DNA of 64,000 nucleotides from Streptacidiphilus fuscans. GTDB taxonomy: Bacteria > Actinomycetota > Actinomycetes > Streptomycetales > Streptomycetaceae. The translations under genes were made by a program, and so were the position numbers. The stretch is from positions 1 to 64,000 of the forward strand of contig NZ_JADPRT010000001.1 in NCBI RefSeq assembly GCF_015690355.1, given 5' to 3'. Numbering within the stretch: the stretch's first letter is position 1; each line of letters starts with the position of its first letter. The notes beneath the pieces are model-generated. The model did not search any database. It was given only the letters and a program-made list of their open reading frames with translations, and was not told the origin of the DNA. Positions 7,716 through 15,764 of the stretch are shown here, piece after piece.

Positions 7716-7967
7716 ATGGCACTCCAGCTGATTGCGGTCGATGACAAGAGCGGGAAGAACGGCTCCCCGACGATCTACGTGGACAAGGAGCGCGAGGAGT
7801 TCGTGTTCCAGGGTTGGCTCCCAGGTGCCAGCCTCATCGCTGAGATCGAAGCCAACCCCACTCCCGACCACGAGCCTGGCATCCCCGACGGCGAAGGCGC
7901 GGTGCGCCTCCCGTTCCGCATGGTCGCCGCAATCAGGAAGGCCTGCGATGCAGCCGGACTGGACTGA
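7716..7967 (+). CDS. small hypothetical protein of an XRE/DUF6879 operon
   Basis: An 83-residue soluble acidic protein preceded by a strong GGAGAGGAGA ribosome site. It reads MALQLIAVDDKSGKNGSPTI followed by FVFQGWLPGASLIAEIEANP, ending in a helix with FRMVAAIRKACDAAGLD. Similar short proteins commonly sit in front of DUF6879 and XRE genes in Streptomyces. The last 20 bases overlap the start of the DUF6879 gene, so the two are translationally coupled. Function unknown. Together with the next two genes it has a layout like the DUF397/XRE pairs described as toxin-antitoxin-like or developmental regulators. Confidence 0.75.
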   Translation: MALQLIAVDDKSGKNGSPTIYVDKEREEFVFQGWLPGASLIAEIEANPTPDHEPGIPDGEGAVRLPFRMVAAIRKACDAAGLD

Positions 7968-8466
7968 GCTGATCGGCTCGGCCGGCGAGTTCGCGCGCCA
8001 CCTGGAGCTCCGCGACCGCTACCTCGTCCCGGACGAGGAGATCGAGTTCGAGGCCTGGAAGCGCGACGGCAGTCTCGACGCTGACGCCGAGGGTGACGGC
8101 TGGCAGTGGTGGACTGGGCTGGTGCGTTCGGCCCTCGGCCGCGGCTGCTCCGTGCAGCGCCTCCGGATCGTCTCGGAGCCGGTGACGGAGTACACGCGCT
8201 GGCTCCACGCCATCACCGCGGCCAACGTCGCAGCCGGCGAGCAGGTGCGCTGGCTCCCGCGCACGATGGCACGCGATCTACTGATCCCTGCGGAGGACTT
8301 CTGGCTCCTCGACGACCACACGGTGGCGTTCAACGAGCTCGACGGCGACGGCAACTCCCACGGCTGGGACGTCCGCAACGACGAGGAGCTCGCCGTCCGC
8401 ATGTGCGTGGCCTGGAGCGAGCTGTGGGACCGCGCCATCCCTCACGAGAAGTACGAGATCCACTGA
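7948..8466 (+). CDS. DUF6879 family protein
   Basis: A 172-residue soluble protein starting at ATG 7948 inside the end of the previous gene. It has WWTGLVRSALGRGCSVQRLR, then SEPVTEYTRWLH, and ends with EDFWLLDDHTVAFNELDGDG and AVRMCVAWSELWDRAIPH. This pattern (E/P-x-T-x-Y-x-R-x-E/L, DFWLFDD) is typical of DUF6879. Such proteins usually pair with a neighbouring XRE regulator; a role as signalling partner or toxin-like effector has been proposed, but the biochemistry is unknown. It lies 4 bases before the XRE gene. Confidence 0.82.
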   Translation: MQPDWTELIGSAGEFARHLELRDRYLVPDEEIEFEAWKRDGSLDADAEGDGWQWWTGLVRSALGRGCSVQRLRIVSEPVTEYTRWLHAITAANVAAGEQVRWLPRTMARDLLIPAEDFWLLDDHTVAFNELDGDGNSHGWDVRNDEELAVRMCVAWSELWDRAIPHEKYEIH

Positions 8467-8470
8467 CCTG

Positions 8471-9334
8471 ATGGCACGATCCCCCCACTCCGGGACACAG
8501 GAGGTCCGCGAGCGCGTCGCAGCGCGTCTCCTCGCGCTGCGCACGCGCGCCGGGTTGTCCGGCGTGGAACTGGCGGGGCGCTGCGCCTGGTCGCCTTCGA
8601 AGGTGTCGCGCATCGAGCGCGCCCTGACGGTGCCGTCGCTGGCGGATATCCAGGCTTGGTGTGTCGCCACCAGCGCCGATCCTGCGCTCGCCGAGGAACT
8701 GGCGGGCGCCACCGCCGAGGCGAACATTCTCTACCGGGAGTGGCGCGAACGGCAGCGCCACGGCCTGCACGTCTTCCAGGACGAAGCCATGACCGTGGCG
8801 GAGCGCACTCGCGTGCAGAGGGTCTACTGCGCGAACCTCATCCCCGGGTTCTTCCAGACCGCCGCCTACACCTCGGCCGTGCTACGCACGTGGGTCCGTG
8901 TTGAAGGCATTCCCGATGACGTCGATGCGGCGGTCGCGCGTCGCGCTGACCGTGCCCGACTGCTGCGTTCACCCGAGCATCGGTTCGTTGTCGTGATCGA
9001 GCAGGCTGTCCTGTCGTTCGTCATCGGCGGTCCGGCGGCCATGCGTGACCAGCTGACGCACCTCATCGCGGTCTCTCGGCTCCCGGCCGTCCGCGTCGGC
9101 ATTATTCCCGCCGGCGTCGACCGGTCCCCGCATTCGATGCTGCCGTTGGAGAGCTTCTATCTCTTCGACTCCCGCGCGGTCATGGTCGAGCTGGTGACCG
9201 CCCAGCTGGACATCACCGCCCGGCATGAAGTGGCGCTGTACGAGCGGTGCTTCGCCGAGCTGGAGTCGCTCGCGGTCTACGGGCGTGACGCCAGGGACTT
9301 GATCGCGGGAGCGCGCGCCAGCATCCCCACGTAG
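8471..9334 (+). CDS. XRE-family regulator with DUF5753 domain
   Basis: A 287-residue protein. Residues 15-75 form a helix-turn-helix (LRTRAGLSGVELAGRCAWSP, then SKVSRIERALTVPSLADI). From about residue 105 it has the DUF5753 pattern: RVYCANLIPGFFQTAAYTSA, ARRADRARLLRSPEHRFVVV and SFYLFDSRAVMVELV. It is last in a three-gene operon with the DUF6879 gene and probably autoregulates through the GTGCAA elements at 7678 and 9345. The regulator-like function is firm; the signal it senses is not known. Confidence 0.87.
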   Translation: MARSPHSGTQEVRERVAARLLALRTRAGLSGVELAGRCAWSPSKVSRIERALTVPSLADIQAWCVATSADPALAEELAGATAEANILYREWRERQRHGLHVFQDEAMTVAERTRVQRVYCANLIPGFFQTAAYTSAVLRTWVRVEGIPDDVDAAVARRADRARLLRSPEHRFVVVIEQAVLSFVIGGPAAMRDQLTHLIAVSRLPAVRVGIIPAGVDRSPHSMLPLESFYLFDSRAVMVELVTAQLDITARHEVALYERCFAELESLAVYGRDARDLIAGARASIPT

Positions 9335-9344
9335 ACCGGGCAGC

Positions 9345-9383
9345 GTGCAAAACGGTGCAAGGAAGTTGAGCTGACGTCAGCTC
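9345..9383 (+). promoter_or_regulatory. GTGCAA repeat copy 2 plus 16-bp palindrome before module B
   Basis: GTGCAAAACGGTGCAA at 9345-9360 matches the element at 7678-7693 at 14 of 16 positions. Eight bases later lies the perfect palindrome GAGCTGACGTCAGCTC (9368-9383). Both sit in the 109-bp gap between the XRE gene and module B, so they probably belong to the module B promoter. The palindrome could also form a small hairpin. Confidence 0.5.
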
Positions 9384-9443
9384 GGCCAGCACGGTGGGTC
9401 AGGACGGAGTAACCATCCGCACCCGGAAGCAAGGATTCTTCCG

Positions 9444-9656
9444 ATGAGTCATCCCTCCACGCTGTCCCGCCCGAGCTCGTCCGGTCCTCTGCCGCGCTCG
9501 TACCTGACGCCGGCGTGCCGTACTGGCGGTGACCGCTGGCCTGATCTTCACCAGCAGTGCCGGGCACCGGGCTACCGGCATTCCTCGCTCGGGTGGACGC
9601 CAGTCCCGTGCGCCTGCTCCTGCCACCAGCAGGCCGAGGAACGGGGGTCGTCGTGA
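9444..9656 (+). CDS. Cys-rich module protein B1, 70 aa
   Basis: A 70-residue protein, paralogue of A1 (3389-3580). Shared blocks are SSSGPLPR, LTPACRTGG, RWPDLHQQCRAPGY, SLGW and CACSCH. The Cys/His set (C-x(13-14)-C with a C-x-C-x-C-H end) could hold a metal ion; this is inference. It is first of three genes joined by GTGA overlaps and lies 109 bp after the XRE gene on the same strand. No signal peptide. Confidence 0.72.
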   Translation: MSHPSTLSRPSSSGPLPRSYLTPACRTGGDRWPDLHQQCRAPGYRHSSLGWTPVPCACSCHQQAEERGSS

Positions 9657-9835
9657 GCGTGCGACTCGTGCTGGACCCCGACGAGATGTACCGGGTCATC
9701 GTCAACGGCAAGCTGCTGGAGGGCCAGCCGGGTCGACCCCTGCGGTTCGAGACCGAGCGTGACGCCCGCGACATGCTGGCCAGGCGAGCGGCTCTGTTCT
9801 CCATCCCGCCTCGGAAGCTCGGGGAGCACCGGTGA
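9653..9835 (+). CDS. Cys-rich module protein B2, 60 aa
   Basis: A 60-residue protein starting at GTG 9653, which overlaps the B1 stop. It contains MYRVIVNGKLLEGQPGRPLR and FETERDARDMLARRAALF, and is the paralogue of A2. It has no Cys or His cluster itself and may fold as a small sheet with one helix. The frame is open upstream to 9557, but the overlap and the match to A2 support the later start. Function unknown. Confidence 0.72.
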   Translation: MSVRLVLDPDEMYRVIVNGKLLEGQPGRPLRFETERDARDMLARRAALFSIPPRKLGEHR

Positions 9836-10068
9836 CCGCGCCGCGGCCGGCCTACCCAGAGACGCGGGTGCCGTTCGTCTGGCCCGTGCCGGGCGTCCGC
9901 ACGTGGACACCGCCGGCTCAGTCGTTCTTCGGCACGTGCAACGCGGCCGCAACCGCCGACGACCACGTCTGTCCTGTCGGCGTCTACACGGTCAACGGGT
10001 ATGTGACCGGCTGCGATTGCGTCTGTCACGCCAAGCGGCGAGCCCGACTCGCAAACCCGAAGGGGTAG
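9832..10068 (+). CDS. Cys-rich module protein B3, 78 aa
   Basis: A 78-residue protein starting at GTG 9832 in a GTGA overlap with B2. It has YPETRVPFVWPVPGVRTWTP, QSFFGTCNAAAT, DHVCPVGVYTVNGYVTGCDC and VCHAKRRARL. Four Cys and two His residues in the second half again suggest metal binding. It is the paralogue of the first part of A3 and ends normally without the membrane tail seen there. Last gene of the module, followed by a strong hairpin at 10160. Confidence 0.72.
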   Translation: MTAPRPAYPETRVPFVWPVPGVRTWTPPAQSFFGTCNAAATADDHVCPVGVYTVNGYVTGCDCVCHAKRRARLANPKG

Positions 10069-10159
10069 GTCTCCGCCGGGCGTCCCGTGGAGGGGGCGTG
10101 GGGCGGTGTGGTGCTGTGCTGCTGGACGGGCCAGCGGCAGCACGGCACCAACACAAAGG

Positions 10160-10194
10160 AGGCCCCTGACGCTCGGACGCGGCGTCAGGGGCCT
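10160..10194 (+). terminator. 13-bp perfect hairpin after module B
   Basis: AGGCCCCTGACGC (10160-10172) pairs perfectly with GCGTCAGGGGCCT (10182-10194) around a 9-nt loop. It lies between module B and the convergent membrane gene at 10343 and may stop transcription from both sides. Confidence 0.8.
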
Positions 10195-10342
10195 CGGTGG
10201 TGCAGGCGACGGCACAGGTGCTGGTCGGTGAGGCCTCATCAAGTGATCGGTCTGGAGGCGTCCGAGGTCCTGAGCACCGGTGCCGAAGATGACCATTCGG
10301 TGGGCATTGGGCTTTGCAAGTCGATCGGCCTTCGTGAACCGG

Positions 10343-10870
10343 CTACCAGGGGCGCGTGTATGTGACTCTGCGCCGCCTGCGCAGCAACGGTCGAGCGACG
10401 ACAAACCACAGCGATACGGGCAGCCACACAGCACCGAAGACCGCAGGGCCAGGGGAGGGGCCGACTATTCCGCCGATGATCATCACGACGGGCATGATCA
10501 GCGTCGCGACCCGCACGATGACATCCAGGTATGGGATTTGACGTTGGTACGGCCTCGGTCTCGGGGCTGGCTCAGGGAGAGTCGGTGGCCGGTGGTCGGT
10601 CCCAGCTTGCCTCCGGACGCTCGGCCGCAGCTCGCCAACTGATCGCCCCGCACGGCGCATCAGGATCCACAAAACCGCAGAGCCGCCTACGCCGACAATC
10701 GTGGCGATGAGGCCGATCCAGGGCATGCGCATGACCGCGCTCGCGTAGCCCAACTCCGCACAGGCGGAGCCCAGGAGCGTAACGATGGCAGGGAGCCATT
10801 GCCGTCTATGGATGCGGAGCGCCGTCAGCCCGATGCCGAGTACGGCGAAGATGGCCATCCCAATGATCAT
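10343..10870 (-). CDS. multi-pass membrane protein of unknown function
   Basis: A 175-residue protein with about five hydrophobic helices: residues 1-17, 27-45, 50-70, 118-135 and 140-158. A Pro/Arg-rich cytoplasmic loop (LPEPAPRPRPYQRQ) lies between helices 3 and 4, and the tail is very basic (RPLLRRRRRV). ATG 10870 begins MIIGMAIFAVLGIGL. Codon bias is right for a real gene. No family is recognised and no neighbour suggests a role. Confidence 0.6.
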   Translation of the reverse strand: MIIGMAIFAVLGIGLTALRIHRRQWLPAIVTLLGSACAELGYASAVMRMPWIGLIATIVGVGGSAVLWILMRRAGRSVGELRPSVRRQAGTDHRPPTLPEPAPRPRPYQRQIPYLDVIVRVATLIMPVVMIIGGIVGPSPGPAVFGAVWLPVSLWFVVARPLLRRRRRVTYTRPW

Positions 10871-11103
10871 GGCGGGATCTTAGGGCCGGGCTCCTGCCGA
10901 GAGATACAGTGCCGGGCGCCACTCGTAGTCCTGAACGGGCGAATCATGCGTCGTCTCCTCGGCAGCCTTGCCATAGGGCTGCCCGCGACCGTTGCGTCCA
11001 ACGGCGTCGTCAAACCTGCCTGGACCGCAGGGTGGCTCCGGCGATCGCGAGGCGGAGGAAGCGTGTCCTCGCTCGGCGCGAGGACGGTGTGCTTGACGCG
11101 GCA

Positions 11104-12492
11104 CTAGCAGGCGACGCCCACCGAAGCACCGGAGTTGTTGTCGCACCCGCCGTCTCGTGCCCCATCGTCCACGAGGCCGCTGTCGACCGCACCGCGCCCC
11201 CTCGCGCCGCTGTCCACCGCGCCGTGCTTCGCCGCGCCGTCGTCCATCCGCACGACGTGGAGTCCGTTCGCCCGGCCGCGCATCAGCAGCACGTAGCCGC
11301 CCGCGCAGAGGACGCCGAGCACCGCGCAGACGGCCCAGACCGAGTTCGCGCCCCAGGCGGACAACATGAATCCGGCCGACAGCGGGGCCAGGAACGACGA
11401 GCCCTGCCAGGCCAGCGAGAACACGCCCTGGTAGCGGCCGCGGCCGTGGGTGGGCGAGAGTTCGGCGACCATGGCCTGGTTGGCGGGCGTCCAGATCATC
11501 TCGCCGCAGGTCCAGACGACCACGGTCAGCGCGTAGAACCAGAGGCTTCCGGCGAAGGCGCAGAGCGCCGTGCCGAAGCCGAGCAGCAGGGCGGCCGAGA
11601 TCAGCGCGGCCTTGCGGCTGCCTTTCTGCACCAGCCGGGTGACCGGGATCTGGCCGAGCACGATCAGCAGCCCGTTGACCGCGATGACCAGGCCGTACTC
11701 GGTGGCACTGAAGCCCTGACGGCCCATCACCACCGGTACGGCCACGCCGTCCTGACCGATGACCATGGCCAGCAGGAAGGTCAGCCCCACCAGGCCCATG
11801 AACGCCCTGTCGCGGAAGACCGTGCCCATGCCGACCGAGCCCTCGGCGGACTCCGACACGCCGGTTCCGGACGCGGTGGTGGTCTGCTCCGGCCGGGTTT
11901 CCGGGATGCGTAGGAAGACGACGAGTGCGCAGAGCAGCGTCGTGATCGCGTCGCCGTAGAAGAGGAGCAGGAAGCCGTGGGCGGCGATCAGTCCGGCGAC
12001 CGATGCCGAGATCGCGAAGCCGATGTTGACCGCCCAGTAGTTCAGCGAGAACGCCCGCACCCGGTCCACGCTGGGGACGAGGTCGGCCATGATCGCGGAG
12101 ATCGCGGGCCGGGCGGCGTTACTGGTCAGGCCGAGCAGCGCGGCGACGACGGCGATCAGCACCGGTGCGTGCGTGTAGCCCAGCGCGACCGTGGTGACCG
12201 CGGTGAGCGTCTGCGCCGTGACGAGGGTGGGCCGGCGTCCGATCCGGTCGGCCAGCACGCCGCCGAGGATCGCGCCGAAGACGCCGCCGAGGCCGTACGA
12301 GGAGACGACCAACCCGGCGACGGCGGGGGAGAGTCCCCGCGTGGTGGTCAGGTAGAGGGTGAGGAAGGTGACGACGAAGCTGCCGAGGCGGTTGACCAGG
12401 GTGCTCGTCCAGAGCCACCAGAAGGTGGTCGGCAGTCCGCCCACGGTTTCGTTCAGCGCGACCCGCACGCGGGCGGGCACAGCCATGGACAT
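11104..12492 (-). CDS. MFS drug-type efflux transporter
   Basis: A 462-residue major facilitator with 12 predicted helices. The family signature is in the loop after helix 2 (GGVLADRIGRRPTLV, about residues 76-90) and the second half repeats the fold. The C-terminal 50 residues are Asp/Gly/Ala-rich and poorly conserved in style (GAVDSGARGRGAVDSG, a short internal repeat). ATG 12492 or the ATG two codons later could start it. It is divergent from the TetR gene at 12635 across a shared operator, the usual arrangement for a repressor-controlled exporter. The substrate cannot be told. Confidence 0.85.
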   Translation of the reverse strand: MSMAVPARVRVALNETVGGLPTTFWWLWTSTLVNRLGSFVVTFLTLYLTTTRGLSPAVAGLVVSSYGLGGVFGAILGGVLADRIGRRPTLVTAQTLTAVTTVALGYTHAPVLIAVVAALLGLTSNAARPAISAIMADLVPSVDRVRAFSLNYWAVNIGFAISASVAGLIAAHGFLLLFYGDAITTLLCALVVFLRIPETRPEQTTTASGTGVSESAEGSVGMGTVFRDRAFMGLVGLTFLLAMVIGQDGVAVPVVMGRQGFSATEYGLVIAVNGLLIVLGQIPVTRLVQKGSRKAALISAALLLGFGTALCAFAGSLWFYALTVVVWTCGEMIWTPANQAMVAELSPTHGRGRYQGVFSLAWQGSSFLAPLSAGFMLSAWGANSVWAVCAVLGVLCAGGYVLLMRGRANGLHVVRMDDGAAKHGAVDSGARGRGAVDSGLVDDGARDGGCDNNSGASVGVAC

Positions 12493-12593
12493 ACGTACTC
12501 CGACCTCGGCAGGTAAGTGTCAGATTGGCGATCCGCACATTACCCATTGGGCGGGCGGGCACGCCAGCGAATTACCACCTGGCAATGATGAGA

Positions 12594-12632
12594 GCCAAGT
12601 CTCATTACTGAAGTTGACTTGCTAGACTTGGC
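12594..12632 (+). promoter_or_regulatory. 9-bp inverted repeat operator and leaderless promoter for the TetR gene
   Basis: GCCAAGTCT (12594-12602) and AGACTTGGC (12624-12632) form a perfect inverted repeat across 21 bases. TAGACT (12623-12628) would be a -10 box six bases before ATG 12635, so the TetR mRNA may be leaderless. The site also covers the upstream region of the divergent MFS gene. Confidence 0.6.
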
Positions 12633-12634
12633 CC

Positions 12635-13264
12635 ATGGACACCGCTGAACCGACCACCCCGCAGGCCACGACGGGCCGGGTGAACCAGAAGCTGCGCACG
12701 CGCCGGGCGATCGTGCAGGCCGCGGTGGAGCTGATGCGCAGCGGGCGCGATGTGACGATGCCCGAGGTGGCCAAGTCGGCGTTGGTGTCCGAGGCCACGG
12801 CCTACCGGCACTTCCCCGACCTGGTGAGCCTGCTCCAGGAGGCCATGGCCGGGCAGATGCCGTCCCCGGCCGAGGCGCTCGCGTCGGTCGCGGACTCGCG
12901 CGACCCGGTGGAACGGGTCGCCGTCGCGACCGAGCACTTGCTGCGCACGGTGCTGGCCCACCAGGGGGCGACCCGCGCGATGATCGCGGGCACGATCACC
13001 CGCCCGGCGTCGGCCGACGCCCGCCCGGCGATGCGCTTCGGTCTGATCGACCTCGCTCTGGCCCCGCTGGACGACACCCTCGCGGCAGCGGACCCGGACG
13101 CGGTGCGGCAGCTCAAGAACGACCTTGCCGTCGTCGTCAGCGCCGAGGCGCTGTTCGCCCTGACCGACCTGGCGCACATGGACCCCGAAGAGGCCGTCGT
13201 CAGCGTGGTCCGCACCGCGCGCACCCTCACCCGAGCCGCCCTGGACGCCGCCGCGTCACGCTGA
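12635..13264 (+). CDS. TetR-family repressor
   Basis: A 209-residue protein. Residues 20-65 form the TetR DNA-binding domain (RTRRAIVQAAVELMRSGRDV, then VAKSALVSEATAYRHFPDLV). The rest is an all-helical ligand domain. It is divergent from the MFS exporter and probably represses it and itself from the inverted repeat at 12594-12632. No ribosome site is visible before ATG 12635, in line with a leaderless transcript. Confidence 0.87.
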   Translation: MDTAEPTTPQATTGRVNQKLRTRRAIVQAAVELMRSGRDVTMPEVAKSALVSEATAYRHFPDLVSLLQEAMAGQMPSPAEALASVADSRDPVERVAVATEHLLRTVLAHQGATRAMIAGTITRPASADARPAMRFGLIDLALAPLDDTLAAADPDAVRQLKNDLAVVVSAEALFALTDLAHMDPEEAVVSVVRTARTLTRAALDAAASR

Positions 13265-13319
13265 CACCGCCTCGCGCCGACGCTGCGTCACGCCGACGGC
13301 GCCTCGCGCTGACGACGCG

Positions 13320-14822
13320 TCACGCGGGCGTGCCGTCGCGGATTCCGGGCGGGCTCTTGGGCGAGTTGCTCGTCGCGGTCGTGGGACCGGCGGGGAAGCG
13401 GGCCGCGACCCGGGCCGCGCTGGCGCTGGCGCGGGAGGTGGTCGCCGCCAGGCCGATCGCCGCGATCAGCAGACCGCTGACGGCGAGGATCCACCACCCC
13501 GGGTGGCTGGCGGCGGCGAGTCCCGCATGGCCCGGAGCCCGGGTGCGCGCGGCGACGACCGAGCCGAGGAGGGCGACGCCCAGGGTGTTGCCGACCTGGC
13601 GGCCGGTCGTGGTGATCGCGGCGGAGACCCCCGCCTGGGCGTGCGGCATCCCGGCCACGGCGATGCTGGTGATCGGCGCGTTGACCAGGCCGAATCCGAT
13701 GCCCAGGAGCACGTACGCGCTGAGCAGGACCGGCCAGGACGTGGTCGGGGTGAGGGTGGTCAGCGTCAGCGCCGCGACGGTGATCAGCAGGCCGGCCGCG
13801 ACCATCGGAAGTCGCGGGCCCCGCGCGGCGGTCAGCCGCCCGGACAGCGGCGAGGCGAGCGCGATGCCGACGGCCATGGGCACCGTCAGCAGACCGGCGT
13901 GCAGGGCGCTGTAGCCGCGTACGTCCTGCAGGTACAGGGTGTTGAGGAACAGGAAGCCGGCCAGGGCGAGGAACGCCGTGACCGCGACGACGAAGGACCC
14001 GGTGAACGGGACGGAGCGGAAGAACAGCGGGTCGACCAAGGGCTGTTCGCGCCGTCGCTCGTAGGCGGGCAGCGCTGCGGCCGCGACTGCGGACAGGACG
14101 AACAGGCCGACGATGGGGGCGCCGGCGTAGCCCCGGTGCGCGCCTTCGATGATCGCGAAGAGCAGCGAGGTGAGGATGGTGACGACGAACAGCTGACCCA
14201 CGGGATCCGGACGTCGCGTTATGGCGGAGCGGGATTCCGGCACGAACACGGCCGTGAGTGCCAGGGCGGCCACGCCGATCGGGATGTTGATCCAGAAGAT
14301 CGAGCGCCAGCCGGCGGAGGCGACCAGCAGGCCGCCGACCACGGGACCGGCGGCCAGGGACAGGCCGACCGTGGTACCCCAGAGCCCGATCGCGCGGGCA
14401 CGTCGGCGCGGGTCGGGAAAGGCGTGCGCGATGATCGACAGGGCGACGGGGTTGAGCATGCTGGCACCCAGGCCCTGGGCGACCCGGAAGCCGATCAGCC
14501 ACCCGAGGGTCGGGGCGAGCGAGCAGGCCAGCGAGCCGACGGTAAACAGGACGAGTCCCGTCCGGAACACCCGGCGCCGTCCGATGCGGTCAGCGGTGGA
14601 CCCGGCGAGCAGCATGAACGAGGCGACCGCCAGGGTGTAGCCGTCGACGGTCCACTGCAGTCCGCTCACCGGCGCGTGCAGGTCTCGGCCGACGGCGGGC
14701 AGTGCCACGTTGACCGCCGTGGTGTCCAGGGCGGTGATCAGCAGGCTCAGGCAGCACACCGCCAGCACCGCCCCTGACCGCCGACGAACGCCGTCGGTGG
14801 TCAGGGGCGCAGACGTCGTCAT
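13320..14822 (-). CDS. MFS transporter, DHA2 (EmrB/QacA) type
   Basis: A 500-residue, 14-helix exporter. Marks are LDTTAVNVALPAVGRDLHAP in the first helix (motif D1), GSTADRIGRRRVFRTG in loop 2-3 and GPVVGGLL in helix 5 (motif C of antiporters). The last 40 residues are Ser/Ala/Pro-rich. It overlaps the alpha/beta hydrolase upstream by 4 bases, so it is the last gene of the SDR-SnoaL-cupin-hydrolase-MFS operon and probably exports the product or a toxic substrate of that pathway. Confidence 0.87.
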   Translation of the reverse strand: MTTSAPLTTDGVRRRSGAVLAVCCLSLLITALDTTAVNVALPAVGRDLHAPVSGLQWTVDGYTLAVASFMLLAGSTADRIGRRRVFRTGLVLFTVGSLACSLAPTLGWLIGFRVAQGLGASMLNPVALSIIAHAFPDPRRRARAIGLWGTTVGLSLAAGPVVGGLLVASAGWRSIFWINIPIGVAALALTAVFVPESRSAITRRPDPVGQLFVVTILTSLLFAIIEGAHRGYAGAPIVGLFVLSAVAAAALPAYERRREQPLVDPLFFRSVPFTGSFVVAVTAFLALAGFLFLNTLYLQDVRGYSALHAGLLTVPMAVGIALASPLSGRLTAARGPRLPMVAAGLLITVAALTLTTLTPTTSWPVLLSAYVLLGIGFGLVNAPITSIAVAGMPHAQAGVSAAITTTGRQVGNTLGVALLGSVVAARTRAPGHAGLAAASHPGWWILAVSGLLIAAIGLAATTSRASASAARVAARFPAGPTTATSNSPKSPPGIRDGTPA

Positions 14823-15682
14823 GCCCGCCCACCGTCGGGCTTGCCCTCACCGCCCGACGTGGCCTCACCCTCGGGCTTGACCTCGGCGTCGACGAAGTCG
14901 CCGATCGCCGCGAAGACGGCGGCGGGCTGCTCGATGTGGGGGAAGTGGCCGGCCTCGCCGACCGGCCGGAACGTGGCGCGGGGGAAGGAGTCGGCCAGGG
15001 CGCGTTCATACGCCACGGGGGCGATGCCGTCCTGCTCGCCGGCGATCACGAGTACCGGGACGGTGACCCGGTGCAGGCGGCCCTGGAGCTTCGGGTCGTA
15101 GCAGAACGGGTCGCCCGCGTACACGGCCAGGGTGCGCTGGTTGGCGGCCATCGCGGCCAGCTGCTCGGCGCCGAGCGTGGCCGGGTCCGGGCGGAACTGC
15201 GGGTTGTGGAAGGCCAGTTCGCCGGTCTTGACCGGGCCGAGGTCGGCGGGGTCGGCGATCCGCACCGGAGGTTCGGGAGCGATGCCGGTGGAGGCGAGCA
15301 GGGTCAGGCAGGAGATCCGGGCGGCGTTGTCGCGCAGCGCCATCTCGGCGGCGATCCAGCCGCCCACCGAGCTGCCCGCCACCATGACGCGGCGCAGGTC
15401 GAGGACGTCGAGCAGGTCGAGGTAGGCGGTGGCGAGGTCCGCGACGGTGTCGGTGGACTCCGGCCGGGGCGTGCCGTCGAACCCGGGGTGGGTCGGCACG
15501 ACGACGTAGGCGTGCTGCGCGAGCCCTGCGGCGAAGCCGGCCATCGAGCGTGGCCCGGCGCCGCCGTGCAGCACGAGCACACCGGTGCCCTCGGTGTTGT
15601 CGCCGAACTCCTGGACGGTGACGGTGAGGCCGCCCGGCAGGTCGACGGAGCGGGTGGTGGCGGTGGGAGCGGGGACGGTCAT
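14819..15682 (-). CDS. alpha/beta hydrolase
   Basis: A 287-residue hydrolase. The nucleophile elbow is GSSVGGW near residue 104, the acid probably the Asp of GEQDGIAP, and the base the His in GEAGHFPHIEQP near residue 249; the oxyanion loop is HGGAGPRS. The C-terminal 20 residues are charged and Gly-rich. It overlaps the MFS gene by 4 bases and lies 82 bases after the cupin gene. The fold and triad are clear; the ester, lactone or C-C bond it cleaves is not. Confidence 0.83.
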   Translation of the reverse strand: MTVPAPTATTRSVDLPGGLTVTVQEFGDNTEGTGVLVLHGGAGPRSMAGFAAGLAQHAYVVVPTHPGFDGTPRPESTDTVADLATAYLDLLDVLDLRRVMVAGSSVGGWIAAEMALRDNAARISCLTLLASTGIAPEPPVRIADPADLGPVKTGELAFHNPQFRPDPATLGAEQLAAMAANQRTLAVYAGDPFCYDPKLQGRLHRVTVPVLVIAGEQDGIAPVAYERALADSFPRATFRPVGEAGHFPHIEQPAAVFAAIGDFVDAEVKPEGEATSGGEGKPDGGRA

Positions 15683-15764
15683 GGTGTTTCCCTTTGGGTC
15701 GGGGTTCTCGCGGGGGAGCGGGGACGGGACGGGGCGCGGGGCGGAGGCGGCCGGGTGCGCGTGC

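Noticed and set aside
13265..13319. Short repeats of CGCCTCGCG in the TetR/MFS convergent gap.
   Set aside because: They are short and in very GC-rich sequence, so chance similarity is likely.
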